A stretch of 64,000 bases of DNA from Kosakonia sp. SMBL-WEM22 (GTDB lineage: Bacteria > Pseudomonadota > Gammaproteobacteria > Enterobacterales > Enterobacteriaceae), in NCBI RefSeq assembly GCF_014490785.1, contig NZ_CP051488.1, forward strand, positions 1,364,001 through 1,428,000. Direction: 5' to 3'. Below, piece by piece: positions 1 to 6,895 of this stretch. Both the position numbers and the translations under genes were made by a program. Numbering within the stretch: position 1 is the first letter of the stretch; every line of letters starts with the position of its first letter. The notes beneath the pieces are model-generated. The model was not told the origin of the DNA, did not search any database, and saw nothing but the letters and a program-made list of their open reading frames with translations.

Positions 1-778
1 ATGAAGGAACGCCGAAAAGCATTACCCTGTCAATTGGTGATTTATAAATAACATTGAAAGATATCAGAATGATTGTAACAAATAATGCTATGCTACCGAT
101 TATTGGAGGTATGGAAACTCCTTTGTAACTTAGTGAAATGTACAAATTCGCTGCGATCATACCCATTATAAAATCAATTACAATTGCATTTGAAGTAAGA
201 TAATTAATATATTCATTAAATATTAAGTATTTTGAAATGATAAGTAAGGCTATAATTATAGAAGAGCACGAGACTATAACCTTCCATCCCCTAAATACCA
301 AAAGCGCGAGTGCAAAAACTAAATAAAAATATAATTCATACTGCAATGTCCAGCCCTGTCCAATGAATGGGCTAAAGGAATTCTCAGAAATCTTTGCTGG
401 AAGAAGCAAGAAGCTTTGTAATAAAAAAAATGGATCGTACTTTGATATTAGATCGGTTTTACCATATAGAATGAAGGGAAGTGCAAGAGTAAGAATACAG
501 TAAAACCAATAAGTAGGATATATTCTCACAAATCTTTTTTTCAGAAATGAAATTGATTGAGAAACCCCGCTCGGCTTATTATGTGTAGTAATAACCATAA
601 TGAAGCCACTTATACAGAAGAACAGATCTACACCAAGACCGCCAACATTATAAATGTTCGAAGAAAACAGCCATGATTCTCCGCTGAATGACTTATGCAT
701 GTAGTGAGTAACGTGGTCTATAACTACAGCTACAGCAGCTAAACCTCTAAGTATTTGTATTGAATATAATTTATTCAT
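1..778 (-). CDS. Acyltransferase family 3 protein, truncated by the window edge
   Basis: Integral membrane acyltransferase of the OafA/NodX type, which usually O-acetylates surface polysaccharides. The frame opens with ATG at 778 (MNKLYSIQILRGLAAVAVVI) and runs off the left edge after about 259 codons without a stop. The N-terminal LRGLAA motif followed by the early histidine in DHVTHY is diagnostic of the family; the motif GLGVDLFFCISGFIMV is also typical. Multiple hydrophobic segments follow. Base composition is clearly AT-rich compared with the rest of the window, which suggests horizontal acquisition, as is common for surface-polysaccharide modification genes. The missing C-terminal part lies outside the window. 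The substrate cannot be told from sequence. Confidence 0.88.
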   Translation of the reverse strand, partial: MNKLYSIQILRGLAAVAVVIDHVTHYMHKSFSGESWLFSSNIYNVGGLGVDLFFCISGFIMVITTHNKPSGVSQSISFLKKRFVRIYPTYWFYCILTLALPFILYGKTDLISKYDPFFLLQSFLLLPAKISENSFSPFIGQGWTLQYELYFYLVFALALLVFRGWKVIVSCSSIIIALLIISKYLIFNEYINYLTSNAIVIDFIMGMIAANLYISLSYKGVSIPPIIGSIALFVTIILISFNVIYKSPIDRVMLFGVPS

Positions 779-852
779 TGCGCTATGGATTCGTCAAATC
801 GTGAATTATAACATTAAATCGTATTGTTGAAACATAAAGGTGCGGTAACATA

Positions 853-1063
853 ACATTTATCACAAGAAAGTCGGGAAGAAGCCAATTCTTGGATTGAGCG
901 TAATCAGGCGGGCTTCGATGACAAGGCGACAGACGGCGGAGACAACCGATATCGGAACCTGCGCATAGGAGGGATTAATGGGCTTCCCTACACCGGCGAT
1001 GAACTATATAGAGCGCCAGCTATCCTCCGCGTAGCCGCAAAAAAATTTTTTATTCACTCTTGA
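853..1063 (+). other. Start-less open frame, possible gene remnant
   Basis: An open frame of about 66 codons ends at TGA 1061-1063, and no plausible start codon or ribosome binding site is seen. It reads in part GFDDKATDGGDNRYRNLRI and IGGINGLPYTGDELYRAPAI, which looks like real protein rather than random translation. I do not recognise the family. It lies in the accessory edge between the AT-rich acyltransferase and the Hsp20 gene, so it could be the 3' remnant of a gene lost by rearrangement. It could equally be chance. Confidence 0.25.
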
Positions 1064-1084
1064 AAAACGTGCCTGCGACATTAT
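1059..1084 (+). promoter_or_regulatory. Possible heat-shock (sigma-32) promoter of the Hsp20 gene
   Basis: CTTGAAA at 1059-1065 matches the sigma-32 -35 consensus exactly. The -10 candidate CGACATTA at 1076-1083 is only a partial match to CCCCATNT, and the spacer (10 nt) is shorter than usual. Supported mainly by position upstream of a small heat-shock gene. Confidence 0.4.
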
Positions 1085-1118
1085 TTTTATTAGCGGACAA
1101 GCAAGGCTTGCCTGTAAC

Positions 1119-1151
1119 TTGAACTTTTGAATCGATTATTCAGGAGGTTAA
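1119..1151 (+). promoter_or_regulatory. Predicted FourU RNA thermometer over the Hsp20 ribosome binding site
   Basis: CTTTTGAAT (1124-1132) pairs along all nine positions with ATTCAGGAG (1138-1146) around a 5-nt loop. The run UUUU faces AGGA of the Shine-Dalgarno sequence using two U-A and two G-U pairs, the defining FourU geometry. After one mismatch (1123/1147) four more pairs (1119-1122 with 1148-1151) extend the stem to within three bases of the ATG at 1155. Such a hairpin would occlude the ribosome site at low temperature and open on heating, which fits a small heat-shock protein. Confidence 0.7.
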
Positions 1152-1154
1152 CTT

Positions 1155-1622
1155 ATGGCACTCAGAACCTTGTCAGCTCTCCCTGGCTTTTCAGACTCAC
1201 TTTTTGCCGATCGTTTTAATCGTATTGATTCACTGTTTAGCCAGCTCACCGGCAATACGCCCGTGGCGGCAACACCTGCCTATGATCTGAAAAAAGTCGA
1301 TGCCAACAACTACCTGTTGCATGTCAGCGTGCCTGGCTGGAAAGAGGAGGAGCTGGAGATCGAGACGGTGGGTGGCAACCTACATATTTCCGGTAAGCGC
1401 AGTGAAGAGGCTTCTGAGGAGGAGCAGGGCTGGATCTATAAAGGCATACGGCGTGCGGATTTTCGCCTCAGCTTTTCGCTGCCTGAGCATGCCAAAGTGA
1501 GCAATGCGAAATTAGAGAGCGGCATTTTAGAGGTCTCCATTTATCAGGAGATCCCGGAGAGTGAAAAACCCCGTAAAATCGCTATTGAGAATAGTCAGAA
1601 GGTGATTGAGCACCAGGCATAA
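1155..1622 (+). CDS. Hsp20/alpha-crystallin family small heat-shock protein
   Basis: ATP-independent holdase chaperone of the IbpA type, expected to bind unfolding proteins in the cytoplasm and hand them to DnaK/ClpB. The 155-residue protein has the expected layout: an N-terminal arm with FADRFNRIDSLFSQL, an alpha-crystallin domain at about residues 40-135 (YLLHVSVPGWKEEELEIE, ISGKR, then FRLSFSLPEHAKVSNAKLESGILEVSI), and a short tail containing PRKIAIE. The A-x-L-x-x-G-I-L motif of the family is intact. The start is fixed by AGGAGG nine bases upstream, inside the FourU hairpin. A strong terminator follows directly, so the gene is monocistronic. It is probably an accessory paralogue rather than the housekeeping ibpA. 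Confidence 0.92.
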   Translation: MALRTLSALPGFSDSLFADRFNRIDSLFSQLTGNTPVAATPAYDLKKVDANNYLLHVSVPGWKEEELEIETVGGNLHISGKRSEEASEEEQGWIYKGIRRADFRLSFSLPEHAKVSNAKLESGILEVSIYQEIPESEKPRKIAIENSQKVIEHQA

Positions 1623-1651
1623 TTGTTACGTTTCTTTCTTAATCAACTGTT

Positions 1652-1677
1652 AAGGCCCGCCCGCGCGGGCCTTATTA
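1652..1677 (+). terminator. Intrinsic terminator after the Hsp20 gene
   Basis: AAGGCCCGC (1652-1660) pairs with GCGGGCCTT (1665-1673) around a 4-nt loop, followed by TATT. A second hairpin (CCATCACC 1678-1685 with GGTGATGG 1689-1696) follows immediately. Confidence 0.75.
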
Positions 1678-1701
1678 CCATCACCTGGGGTGATGGCACG
1701 C

Positions 1702-1884
1702 TCAGCTCGTCGCCTGAGCGAGGGCGTTTTTATCCTGATGGAAAATCTTGCTGCAGTGCGGGCACATTAACATCGCCCCTTTCTGGACGCGGGAAAAACT
1801 GTGTTCGGAATGTTGTGAGCAGTGAGGGCAGGAACATTTTACGAGGTAGTTACGGCGGTTTTTAGAATCTTTGCGTTGTGACAT
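1702..1884 (-). CDS. Small zinc-ribbon protein, YnfU-like
   Basis: A 60-residue protein starting MSQRKDSKNRRNYLVK. Two CPHC knuckles (CSCPHCSQ and LMCPHCSK) about 20 residues apart form a likely zinc ribbon. The segment QHSEHSFSRVQKG matches my memory of the YnfU family of zinc-binding proteins; the name comes from recall and was not searched. A longer upstream frame exists, but ATG 1884 has AGGA eight bases upstream and gives the family-like basic N-terminus, so it is preferred. Function unknown; small zinc ribbons like this are often nucleic-acid or ribosome associated. Confidence 0.7.
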   Translation of the reverse strand: MSQRKDSKNRRNYLVKCSCPHCSQHSEHSFSRVQKGAMLMCPHCSKIFHQDKNALAQATS

Positions 1885-2037
1885 AGATTTTTTCCTGATG
1901 AATGGCCGGCAACCATACACGATTCTGCTGCGCATAGCTCGATATCATTACTTTTTACGATCGCGAAGACACGCAGATGAGCCCAGGATAAATCCCAATA
2001 TTGAGCAGGCTTTTTAATCTAACGCTATGATTTGAAT

Positions 2038-2107
2038 AGCTATCATCATTACCCCCTATTAACCCTGATAATGTTTCTGCGCCGCTCTGCCCGAGCGGCT
2101 TTTTTTT
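2038..2107 (+). ncRNA. Candidate small RNA of about 70 nt
   Basis: A -10-like TATGAT at 2026-2031 with a TTGAGC at 2001-2006 (19-nt spacer, suboptimal) would start a transcript near 2038. It would end at a near-perfect intrinsic terminator with eight T residues, typical of Hfq-binding sRNAs. No protein-coding frame ends at this terminator on the + strand, so it needs an RNA to terminate. It does not match the E. coli sRNAs I can recall. Confidence 0.3.
2081..2107 (+). terminator. Strong intrinsic terminator
   Basis: GCCGCTC (2081-2087) pairs with GAGCGGC (2093-2099) around TGCCC, followed by eight T residues at 2100-2107. It has no annotated gene immediately upstream on this strand. Confidence 0.85.
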
Positions 2108-2223
2108 CCCTTTCAACCCGTTCAGCGGCATTTTATTCATATCTTAAATGGGATGTGATTGCATCCTGCCGCCTCTGGTGGTGTTATATCCCCCCACTGG
2201 GCACGAAACCTGAGGAGGAAGCA

Positions 2224-2445
2224 GTGTTAGAAGGATATTTTGATCTTGATGGCGCAACCGGCAATGATGCGCTGGAAAACAGAAAACGGTTATTAGCCGT
2301 GCAGGCAGCACTGGAAATTTCGAAAGCGGCTGTCTCCGCAACTACTGCAAATGCCGGCATTCGCAGCCAGATGGATTTACGTAATGTCTCGCAAGAAGTC
2401 GCTACCCTTGCAGATGCTATTCAGGACGCGTTGGAAGCAGATTAA
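2224..2445 (+). CDS. Small uncharacterized protein, 73 residues
   Basis: The protein starts with GTG 2224, preceded by a strong ribosome site (GAGGAGG, 6-8 bases away). A frame continuing upstream has no such site and runs through the terminator at 2081-2107, so the short form is preferred. Sequence begins VLEGYFDLDGATGNDALEN, is acidic, and is probably mostly helical (ALEISKAAVSATTANAG; DLRNVSQEVATLADAIQDAL). No membrane segment or signal peptide. I do not recognise a family. Strong translation signals and an own terminator at 2460-2493 argue that it is real. Confidence 0.6.
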   Translation: MLEGYFDLDGATGNDALENRKRLLAVQAALEISKAAVSATTANAGIRSQMDLRNVSQEVATLADAIQDALEAD

Positions 2446-2459
2446 CGTTTTATCCCGCA

Positions 2460-2497
2460 TTGATGAAGCAGCCCGGATGGGCGACTTCATCAATTTA
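2460..2497 (+). terminator. Probable terminator after the 73-residue protein
   Basis: TTGATGAAG (2460-2468) pairs with CTTCATCAA (2485-2493), with an inner GCCC/GGGC stem (2471-2474 with 2479-2482). It is followed by TTTA, so the T tract is short. Confidence 0.6.
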
Positions 2498-2570
2498 TCC
2501 TCATTTATATCTCCGCCTCATCCTTGATTATCATCACAATTCACGTTTTGAGCGCTTGAGCCAGATAATG

Positions 2571-2669
2571 GGATTCGTTATAAGAGTCCACCCGGGTCGT
2601 CATCAATAAACCGAGCGAAACCTGATCCCCTTAATGCCTGCCAGGCGTTAAGGGAATCAGGTTTTTTTT
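2571..2669 (+). promoter_or_regulatory. Terminator-containing leader of the beta-glucoside genes, possible BglG/LicT-type attenuator
   Basis: A long stem of about 20 pairs (AACCTGAT 2619-2626 with ATCAGGTT 2656-2663, continuing CCCTTAA with TTAAGGG and GCCTG with CAGGC) is followed by eight T residues at 2662-2669, 57 bases before the GH1 start. No gene ends just upstream on this strand, so it looks like an attenuator. GGATTCGTTA (2571-2580) and GCGAAACCT (2615-2623), the latter overlapping the 5' terminator arm, resemble the ends of the ribonucleic antiterminator (RAT) bound by BglG/LicT proteins. The distance between them is longer than in classical RATs. A possible promoter is TTCACG 2541-2546 with GATAAT 2564-2569. 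Confidence 0.55.
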
Positions 2670-2725
2670 CGCCTGTCGTTCGGCGTTCCACGACGAGGCG
2701 CTATGACAACAAGGAGAGAGAAGCG

Positions 2726-4129
2726 ATGAAAATGGTATTTCCCGACGGGTTTTTATGGGGCGGGGCGGTCGCCGCAAACCAGATCGAAGGTGCATGGAAT
2801 CAGGGTGGAAAAGGCGTCTCGACCGCCGATCTGCAGCCCAGGGGAATCGATGGTGAGATTGCAGTGCGCCCTGGCACAAACGGCAACCTCAAAGATATTG
2901 CCATCGATTTTTACCACCGCTATCCGCAAGATATAAAACTCTTCGCTGAAATGGGATTTACCATCCTGCGCACCTCTATTGCCTGGGCGCGAATATACCC
3001 TAACGGCGATGAAACAGAACCCAACGAAGCGGGGCTGGCGTTCTACGATCGTCTTTTTGATGAGATGGCGCAGCACGGGATTCAGCCACTGATCACGCTT
3101 TCACATTACGAAATGCCCTTTGGCCTGGTGAAAAAGTATGACGGCTGGATCGGGCGGCAGGTTATCGATCTTTTTGAACGTTACGCTCGCACGGTATTTA
3201 CCCGCTATCGTCATAAAGTGAAATATTGGCTCACCTTTAATGAGATCAATATGGCGCTTTACGCCCCTTTTACCGGCGTAGGTTTGATGGGGGAGCGCAG
3301 CAAGCAGGAGATTTATCAGGCGCTTCATCATCAACTGGTCGCCAGCGCGCGGGCTGTCAAAGCGTGTCATGAAATTATTGAGGACGCGAGAATCGGCTGC
3401 ATGCTGCTAGGGGCGATACGCTATCCCATTAGTTGTAAACCTGAAGATCTCCTGCAAGCGCAGCAGGAGAACCGCGAGTGGCTTTTCTTCGGCGATGTTC
3501 AGGCGCGAGGCGAATACCCGGCATGGATTGCGCGCTACTTCCGTGAAAATGGTATTACGCTCTGCATAACGCCACAGGACAGGCAAGATCTTAAAGAGAC
3601 AGTCGATTTTGTCTCCTTCAGCTATTACATGAGCGGTTGCTCCGCCGCACGTCCCGATCTCTACCAGCGCGGTCATGGCACTCTTCTCAATATGATCCCC
3701 AACCCTTTCCTATCCGCCTCGGAGTGGGGATGGCAGATCGATCCTCAGGGGCTACGATTTCTGCTCAACGAACTCTACGATCGCTATCGTAAGCCACTCT
3801 TTATTGTGGAAAACGGCCTCGGGGCGAAAGATGTACCTGAGCTGGATGGTTCGATCGAAGACGACTATCGCATTCACTATCTCCACTCGCACCTGGTAGA
3901 GGTTCGTAAGGCGATTGAAGATGGTGTTGAACTGCTTGGTTACACCAGCTGGGGGCCGATAGATCTGGTCAGCGCCAGCGCTGGGCAGATGTCAAAACGC
4001 TACGGTTTTATCTATGTTGATCGCGACGATGGCGGTAACGGCAGCCTGGTGCGTCAGCGTAAGAAAAGCTTTTACTGGTACCGCGATGTGATCCATAGCA
4101 ATGGAGCCAGTTTGAGCGAGCCGATTTAA
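2726..4129 (+). CDS. 6-phospho-beta-glucosidase, glycoside hydrolase family 1
   Basis: Cytoplasmic hydrolase that splits phosphorylated aryl- or beta-glucosides brought in by the adjacent PTS transporter. The 467-residue length is normal for the family. N-terminal FLWGGAVAANQIEGAW is the GH1 signature; the acid/base glutamate is E173 in TFNEIN and the nucleophile is E362 in FIVENGLG. Near the C-terminus, SKRYGFIYVD carries the Ser/Lys/Tyr set that binds the 6-phosphate, which separates it from non-phospho beta-glucosidases. ATG 2726 has GGAGAG upstream. Closest in type to BglA/BglB/AscB/ChbF-era paralogues; which one cannot be decided. A terminator lies between this gene and the transporter, so expression of the two may be uneven. 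Confidence 0.93.
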   Translation: MKMVFPDGFLWGGAVAANQIEGAWNQGGKGVSTADLQPRGIDGEIAVRPGTNGNLKDIAIDFYHRYPQDIKLFAEMGFTILRTSIAWARIYPNGDETEPNEAGLAFYDRLFDEMAQHGIQPLITLSHYEMPFGLVKKYDGWIGRQVIDLFERYARTVFTRYRHKVKYWLTFNEINMALYAPFTGVGLMGERSKQEIYQALHHQLVASARAVKACHEIIEDARIGCMLLGAIRYPISCKPEDLLQAQQENREWLFFGDVQARGEYPAWIARYFRENGITLCITPQDRQDLKETVDFVSFSYYMSGCSAARPDLYQRGHGTLLNMIPNPFLSASEWGWQIDPQGLRFLLNELYDRYRKPLFIVENGLGAKDVPELDGSIEDDYRIHYLHSHLVEVRKAIEDGVELLGYTSWGPIDLVSASAGQMSKRYGFIYVDRDDGGNGSLVRQRKKSFYWYRDVIHSNGASLSEPI

Positions 4130-4155
4130 GTTGATAGCCCTCAAACACTAAAAAT

Positions 4156-4184
4156 GGTCATCGCCGTACTGCGATGGCCTTTTT
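4156..4184 (+). terminator. Intrinsic terminator between the GH1 and PTS genes
   Basis: GGTCATCGC (4156-4164) pairs with GCGATGGCC (4171-4179) around a 6-nt loop, followed by five T residues. It would end or attenuate the GH1 transcript before the PTS gene. Confidence 0.75.
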
Positions 4185-4253
4185 GCTCTCTCCTCAATGG
4201 ACAGCGGCGACAAAAGACATATTTAGGTTGTCTGATAACACGGAAGAAGAAGA

Positions 4254-6137
4254 ATGAATTGCAATGTTCTGGCAGACAATATTCTGCGGCTGGTGGGGGG
4301 CGAAAGTAACGTCATATCGGTAATCCATTGCGCAACACGTTTACGGTTCACCATTATTGATAACCGCAAGGCGAAACTGGCGGAGCTCAGGGCGCTGGAT
4401 GGCGTGCTCACTGTAGTCAGTGAAGAGGATCGGTTACAGGTCGTCATTGGCAATCGCGTAGAGAAAGTCTTCCACGCCCTGAGCGTGCGTTGCGGTTCGT
4501 TAAGCAATGAGCAAAAGAGCATGCAGTATAAAAGGGCAGGCTGCGCGCGGTTAATGAAGTGGGTCGATGATCTTACCGATCTAACGATGCCCCTTCTCGG
4601 GGTGATGATGGCCGCAGGGATCCTGAAAGGTATTCTTATCATGAGTGTGGATGCCGGATGGCTGAACCGTGACAGGCAAAGTGCTGCTACTCTGTTTGCC
4701 ATTGCTGAAAGCCCTTTTAACTTTCTGCCCATTTTTCTCGCTATCCTCTGCGCGCGCAAATTTAAGGCTAATCTTTTTATTGCCGTCGCGATGGCAGGCG
4801 CCTCTCTCTCTCCGCTAGGCATGGGGCTACCTACAACCGGGCAAACGGAGGCTTTTCCTGGCCTTTCTCTCAGGATAATGAACAATAGCGGCTCAATGAT
4901 TCCGGTTATCGCCGGCGTCTGGTTACTGTCGCGTATTGAGCAGGCCATTGACCGCTATTGTGGTGCGGCGAAACGCGCGATAGCAACGCCCTGCTTGCTA
5001 ATTCTTATTGTCGTACCCTTTATCTTGCTGATCCTGTTTCCGGTTGGTGTGAGCATAAGCCAGGGAATTAGCGCGCTATTTAGCGCGCTTTATAGCATCA
5101 GCCCCATTTTTACCTGTGCATTAATGGCCGCAGCATGGCCGCTGCTGCTGATGCTCGGCCTTCACCAGGCATTTATTGTGCTTTTTATTAATGATATTTC
5201 GGTGATGGGGCAAAGTTTTTTGCTGGCGGCCTGCGGCCCGGCAATATTTGCCTGCTCCGCTATGTTGCTGGCGGTCAATCTGCGTACCCGTAACAGTAAA
5301 TTGAAAGCATTGACTGGGGCCGCAATTATCCCTTCGCTTTTTGGTCTCAGCGAGCCGGCTATTTATGGCGTAACATTAAAACGTAAGAAAATGTTTTTTT
5401 GCGTTCTGATGGTCTCGGCATTTGGCGGCGCCATGGTTGGCTATGGCAAAAGTTTCGCTATCGCAATGGCTTTGCCCGGCGTGCTGACATTCCCGGTTTT
5501 TTATGGCGAAGGCGTTATCACCTTTATTCTTGCGTGCAGCCTCGCATTTTTAGGCAGTCTGGGATTAATCCTGCTAACAGGGTTTGAAGAGGGAGCGCTG
5601 CTGGTAAGCCAGGGCGAATCTTCGGCGGGAGAAAATATAGCAGTAAGGCCTCTTCCGCCTCCACCGAAACCGGTTTCAGATATTACGGAGCAAATTATAG
5701 CCCCGGTTTCAGGAGAGCTTATCTCACTTGCCGACGTCAATGATGGCGTCTTTTCTACTGGCAGCGTCGGGCCCGGTTTCGCGATTATTCCCGATGAGGG
5801 ATACGTTTATTCACCGGTGGATGGTTATATCTCCAACACATACGCCAGTAGGCATGCAATAGGGATCCGCTCTAACGCCGGGGCTGAGATTCTGATTCAC
5901 GTCGGCATTAATACCGTGCAATTGGCTGGAAACTATTTTTGGGTCCAGGTAAAAGCGGGAGAGGCAGTAAAACAGGGACAACTGTTAATGACTTTCGATC
6001 TTCTGGCTATCGCTGCTGAAGGTTATGACACGGTGACTCCCGTCATCATCACTAATAGCGAGGCCTGGCGCACTTTAGATGTCAGCGAAAAGCCGCGCTC
6101 GCGCAGCGGTGAACGCAGTTCGGCATTATCGGTATAA
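4254..6137 (+). CDS. PTS beta-glucoside transporter, EIIBCA fusion
   Basis: Inner-membrane phosphotransferase permease that imports and phosphorylates beta-glucosides, feeding the GH1 enzyme upstream. Domains run B-C-A over 627 residues: EIIB with phosphorylated C26 (IHCATRLRF), EIIC from about residue 100 to 460 with many membrane spans and the GLSEPAIYG motif, and EIIA with phosphorylated H549 (EILIHVGINTVQL). It resembles BglF. No antiterminator gene of the BglG type lies beside it, unlike in bgl operons. The C-terminal tail after residue 610 is basic and serine-rich and probably unstructured. Confidence 0.92.
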   Translation: MNCNVLADNILRLVGGESNVISVIHCATRLRFTIIDNRKAKLAELRALDGVLTVVSEEDRLQVVIGNRVEKVFHALSVRCGSLSNEQKSMQYKRAGCARLMKWVDDLTDLTMPLLGVMMAAGILKGILIMSVDAGWLNRDRQSAATLFAIAESPFNFLPIFLAILCARKFKANLFIAVAMAGASLSPLGMGLPTTGQTEAFPGLSLRIMNNSGSMIPVIAGVWLLSRIEQAIDRYCGAAKRAIATPCLLILIVVPFILLILFPVGVSISQGISALFSALYSISPIFTCALMAAAWPLLLMLGLHQAFIVLFINDISVMGQSFLLAACGPAIFACSAMLLAVNLRTRNSKLKALTGAAIIPSLFGLSEPAIYGVTLKRKKMFFCVLMVSAFGGAMVGYGKSFAIAMALPGVLTFPVFYGEGVITFILACSLAFLGSLGLILLTGFEEGALLVSQGESSAGENIAVRPLPPPPKPVSDITEQIIAPVSGELISLADVNDGVFSTGSVGPGFAIIPDEGYVYSPVDGYISNTYASRHAIGIRSNAGAEILIHVGINTVQLAGNYFWVQVKAGEAVKQGQLLMTFDLLAIAAEGYDTVTPVIITNSEAWRTLDVSEKPRSRSGERSSALSV

Positions 6138-6253
6138 CGCTTATACGGCAAGGAGGGAGGCCTATTCTTGCAGGCATTATATTTAAATATAGCCCTGGTA
6201 AAAACAGGCTTAATGCACTATTTGCAAAGAAAATGAGGATGTTGCAAAGCAGA

Positions 6254-6284
6254 CAAAAAAAGAGGGCGATATTATTATCGCCCT
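6254..6284 (-). terminator. Terminator of the H-NS-family gene
   Basis: AGGGCGATA and TATCGCCCT (6263-6271, 6276-6284) form a 9-bp stem with a 4-nt loop. On the minus strand the hairpin is followed by a run of seven T residues (A tract at 6254-6260). Confidence 0.8.
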
Positions 6285-6290
6285 GCCATC

Positions 6291-6695
6291 TTAGATGGAG
6301 AAGTCTTCCAGCTTTTTGCCTTCTTCCAGTGCTTTAGCGATGACCTTCGGCGTACGGCCCTGGCCAGTCCAGCTTTTTTCAGTACCGTCTTCGTCAATAT
6401 ACTTATATTTAGCAGGACGCGGTGCGCGAACGGATTTGGTTTTAGTCGTCTGACCTTTCAATGAGGATAAAAGTTCGGTTGGGTCGATACCTTCATCCAT
6501 CAATTTCTGACGAAATGCCGCTAGTTTAGCCTCTTTTTCTTCCTGCTCTTTACGTAAGGAAGATTCTTCTTCGCGGCGCTCTTCTACAACCACGGACAAT
6601 TTTTCAAGCATTTCTTCCAGCGTTTCGAGTGTAACTTCACGTGCCTGAACTCGCAGGGTGCGAATGTTATTTAACGATTTAAGTGCTTCTGACAT
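6291..6695 (-). CDS. H-NS family nucleoid protein (H-NS/StpA-like)
   Basis: DNA-bridging repressor of AT-rich genes. The 134-residue protein begins MSEALKSLNNIRTLRVQARE, nearly identical to H-NS, has a coiled-coil dimerisation region (about residues 20-65), a linker, and the DNA-binding loop WTGQGRTP near residue 113. The C-terminus (KALEEGKKLEDFSI) is closer to StpA and lacks the last residues of H-NS. ATG 6695 has GGAG upstream; a longer upstream frame lacks a ribosome site. It could be StpA or an additional H-NS paralogue; the name is left open. An AT-rich stretch follows its promoter. Confidence 0.85.
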   Translation of the reverse strand: MSEALKSLNNIRTLRVQAREVTLETLEEMLEKLSVVVEERREEESSLRKEQEEKEAKLAAFRQKLMDEGIDPTELLSSLKGQTTKTKSVRAPRPAKYKYIDEDGTEKSWTGQGRTPKVIAKALEEGKKLEDFSI

Positions 6696-6895
6696 GATGT
6701 CACTCCGTGTGCGGGTAAATGAAAATCGATCGGAATTAATTTTTAGTGATAATGAGATAAAAATCAACTTAGGATTATATGTTTTATCAAATAGCCGTAG
6801 GAAATTGCAACCCTTGATGTTGGGTTGCTCTGTTGTACTAAGAAATTTAGTAAGATTGCGCTGTGATAAAGGCCGGGTCATTTAAGGGTTATTTT

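Noticed and set aside
4223..4948. 241-codon open frame on the minus strand
   Set aside because: Antisense to the EIIB and EIIC coding region, whose phosphorylation and membrane motifs are intact.
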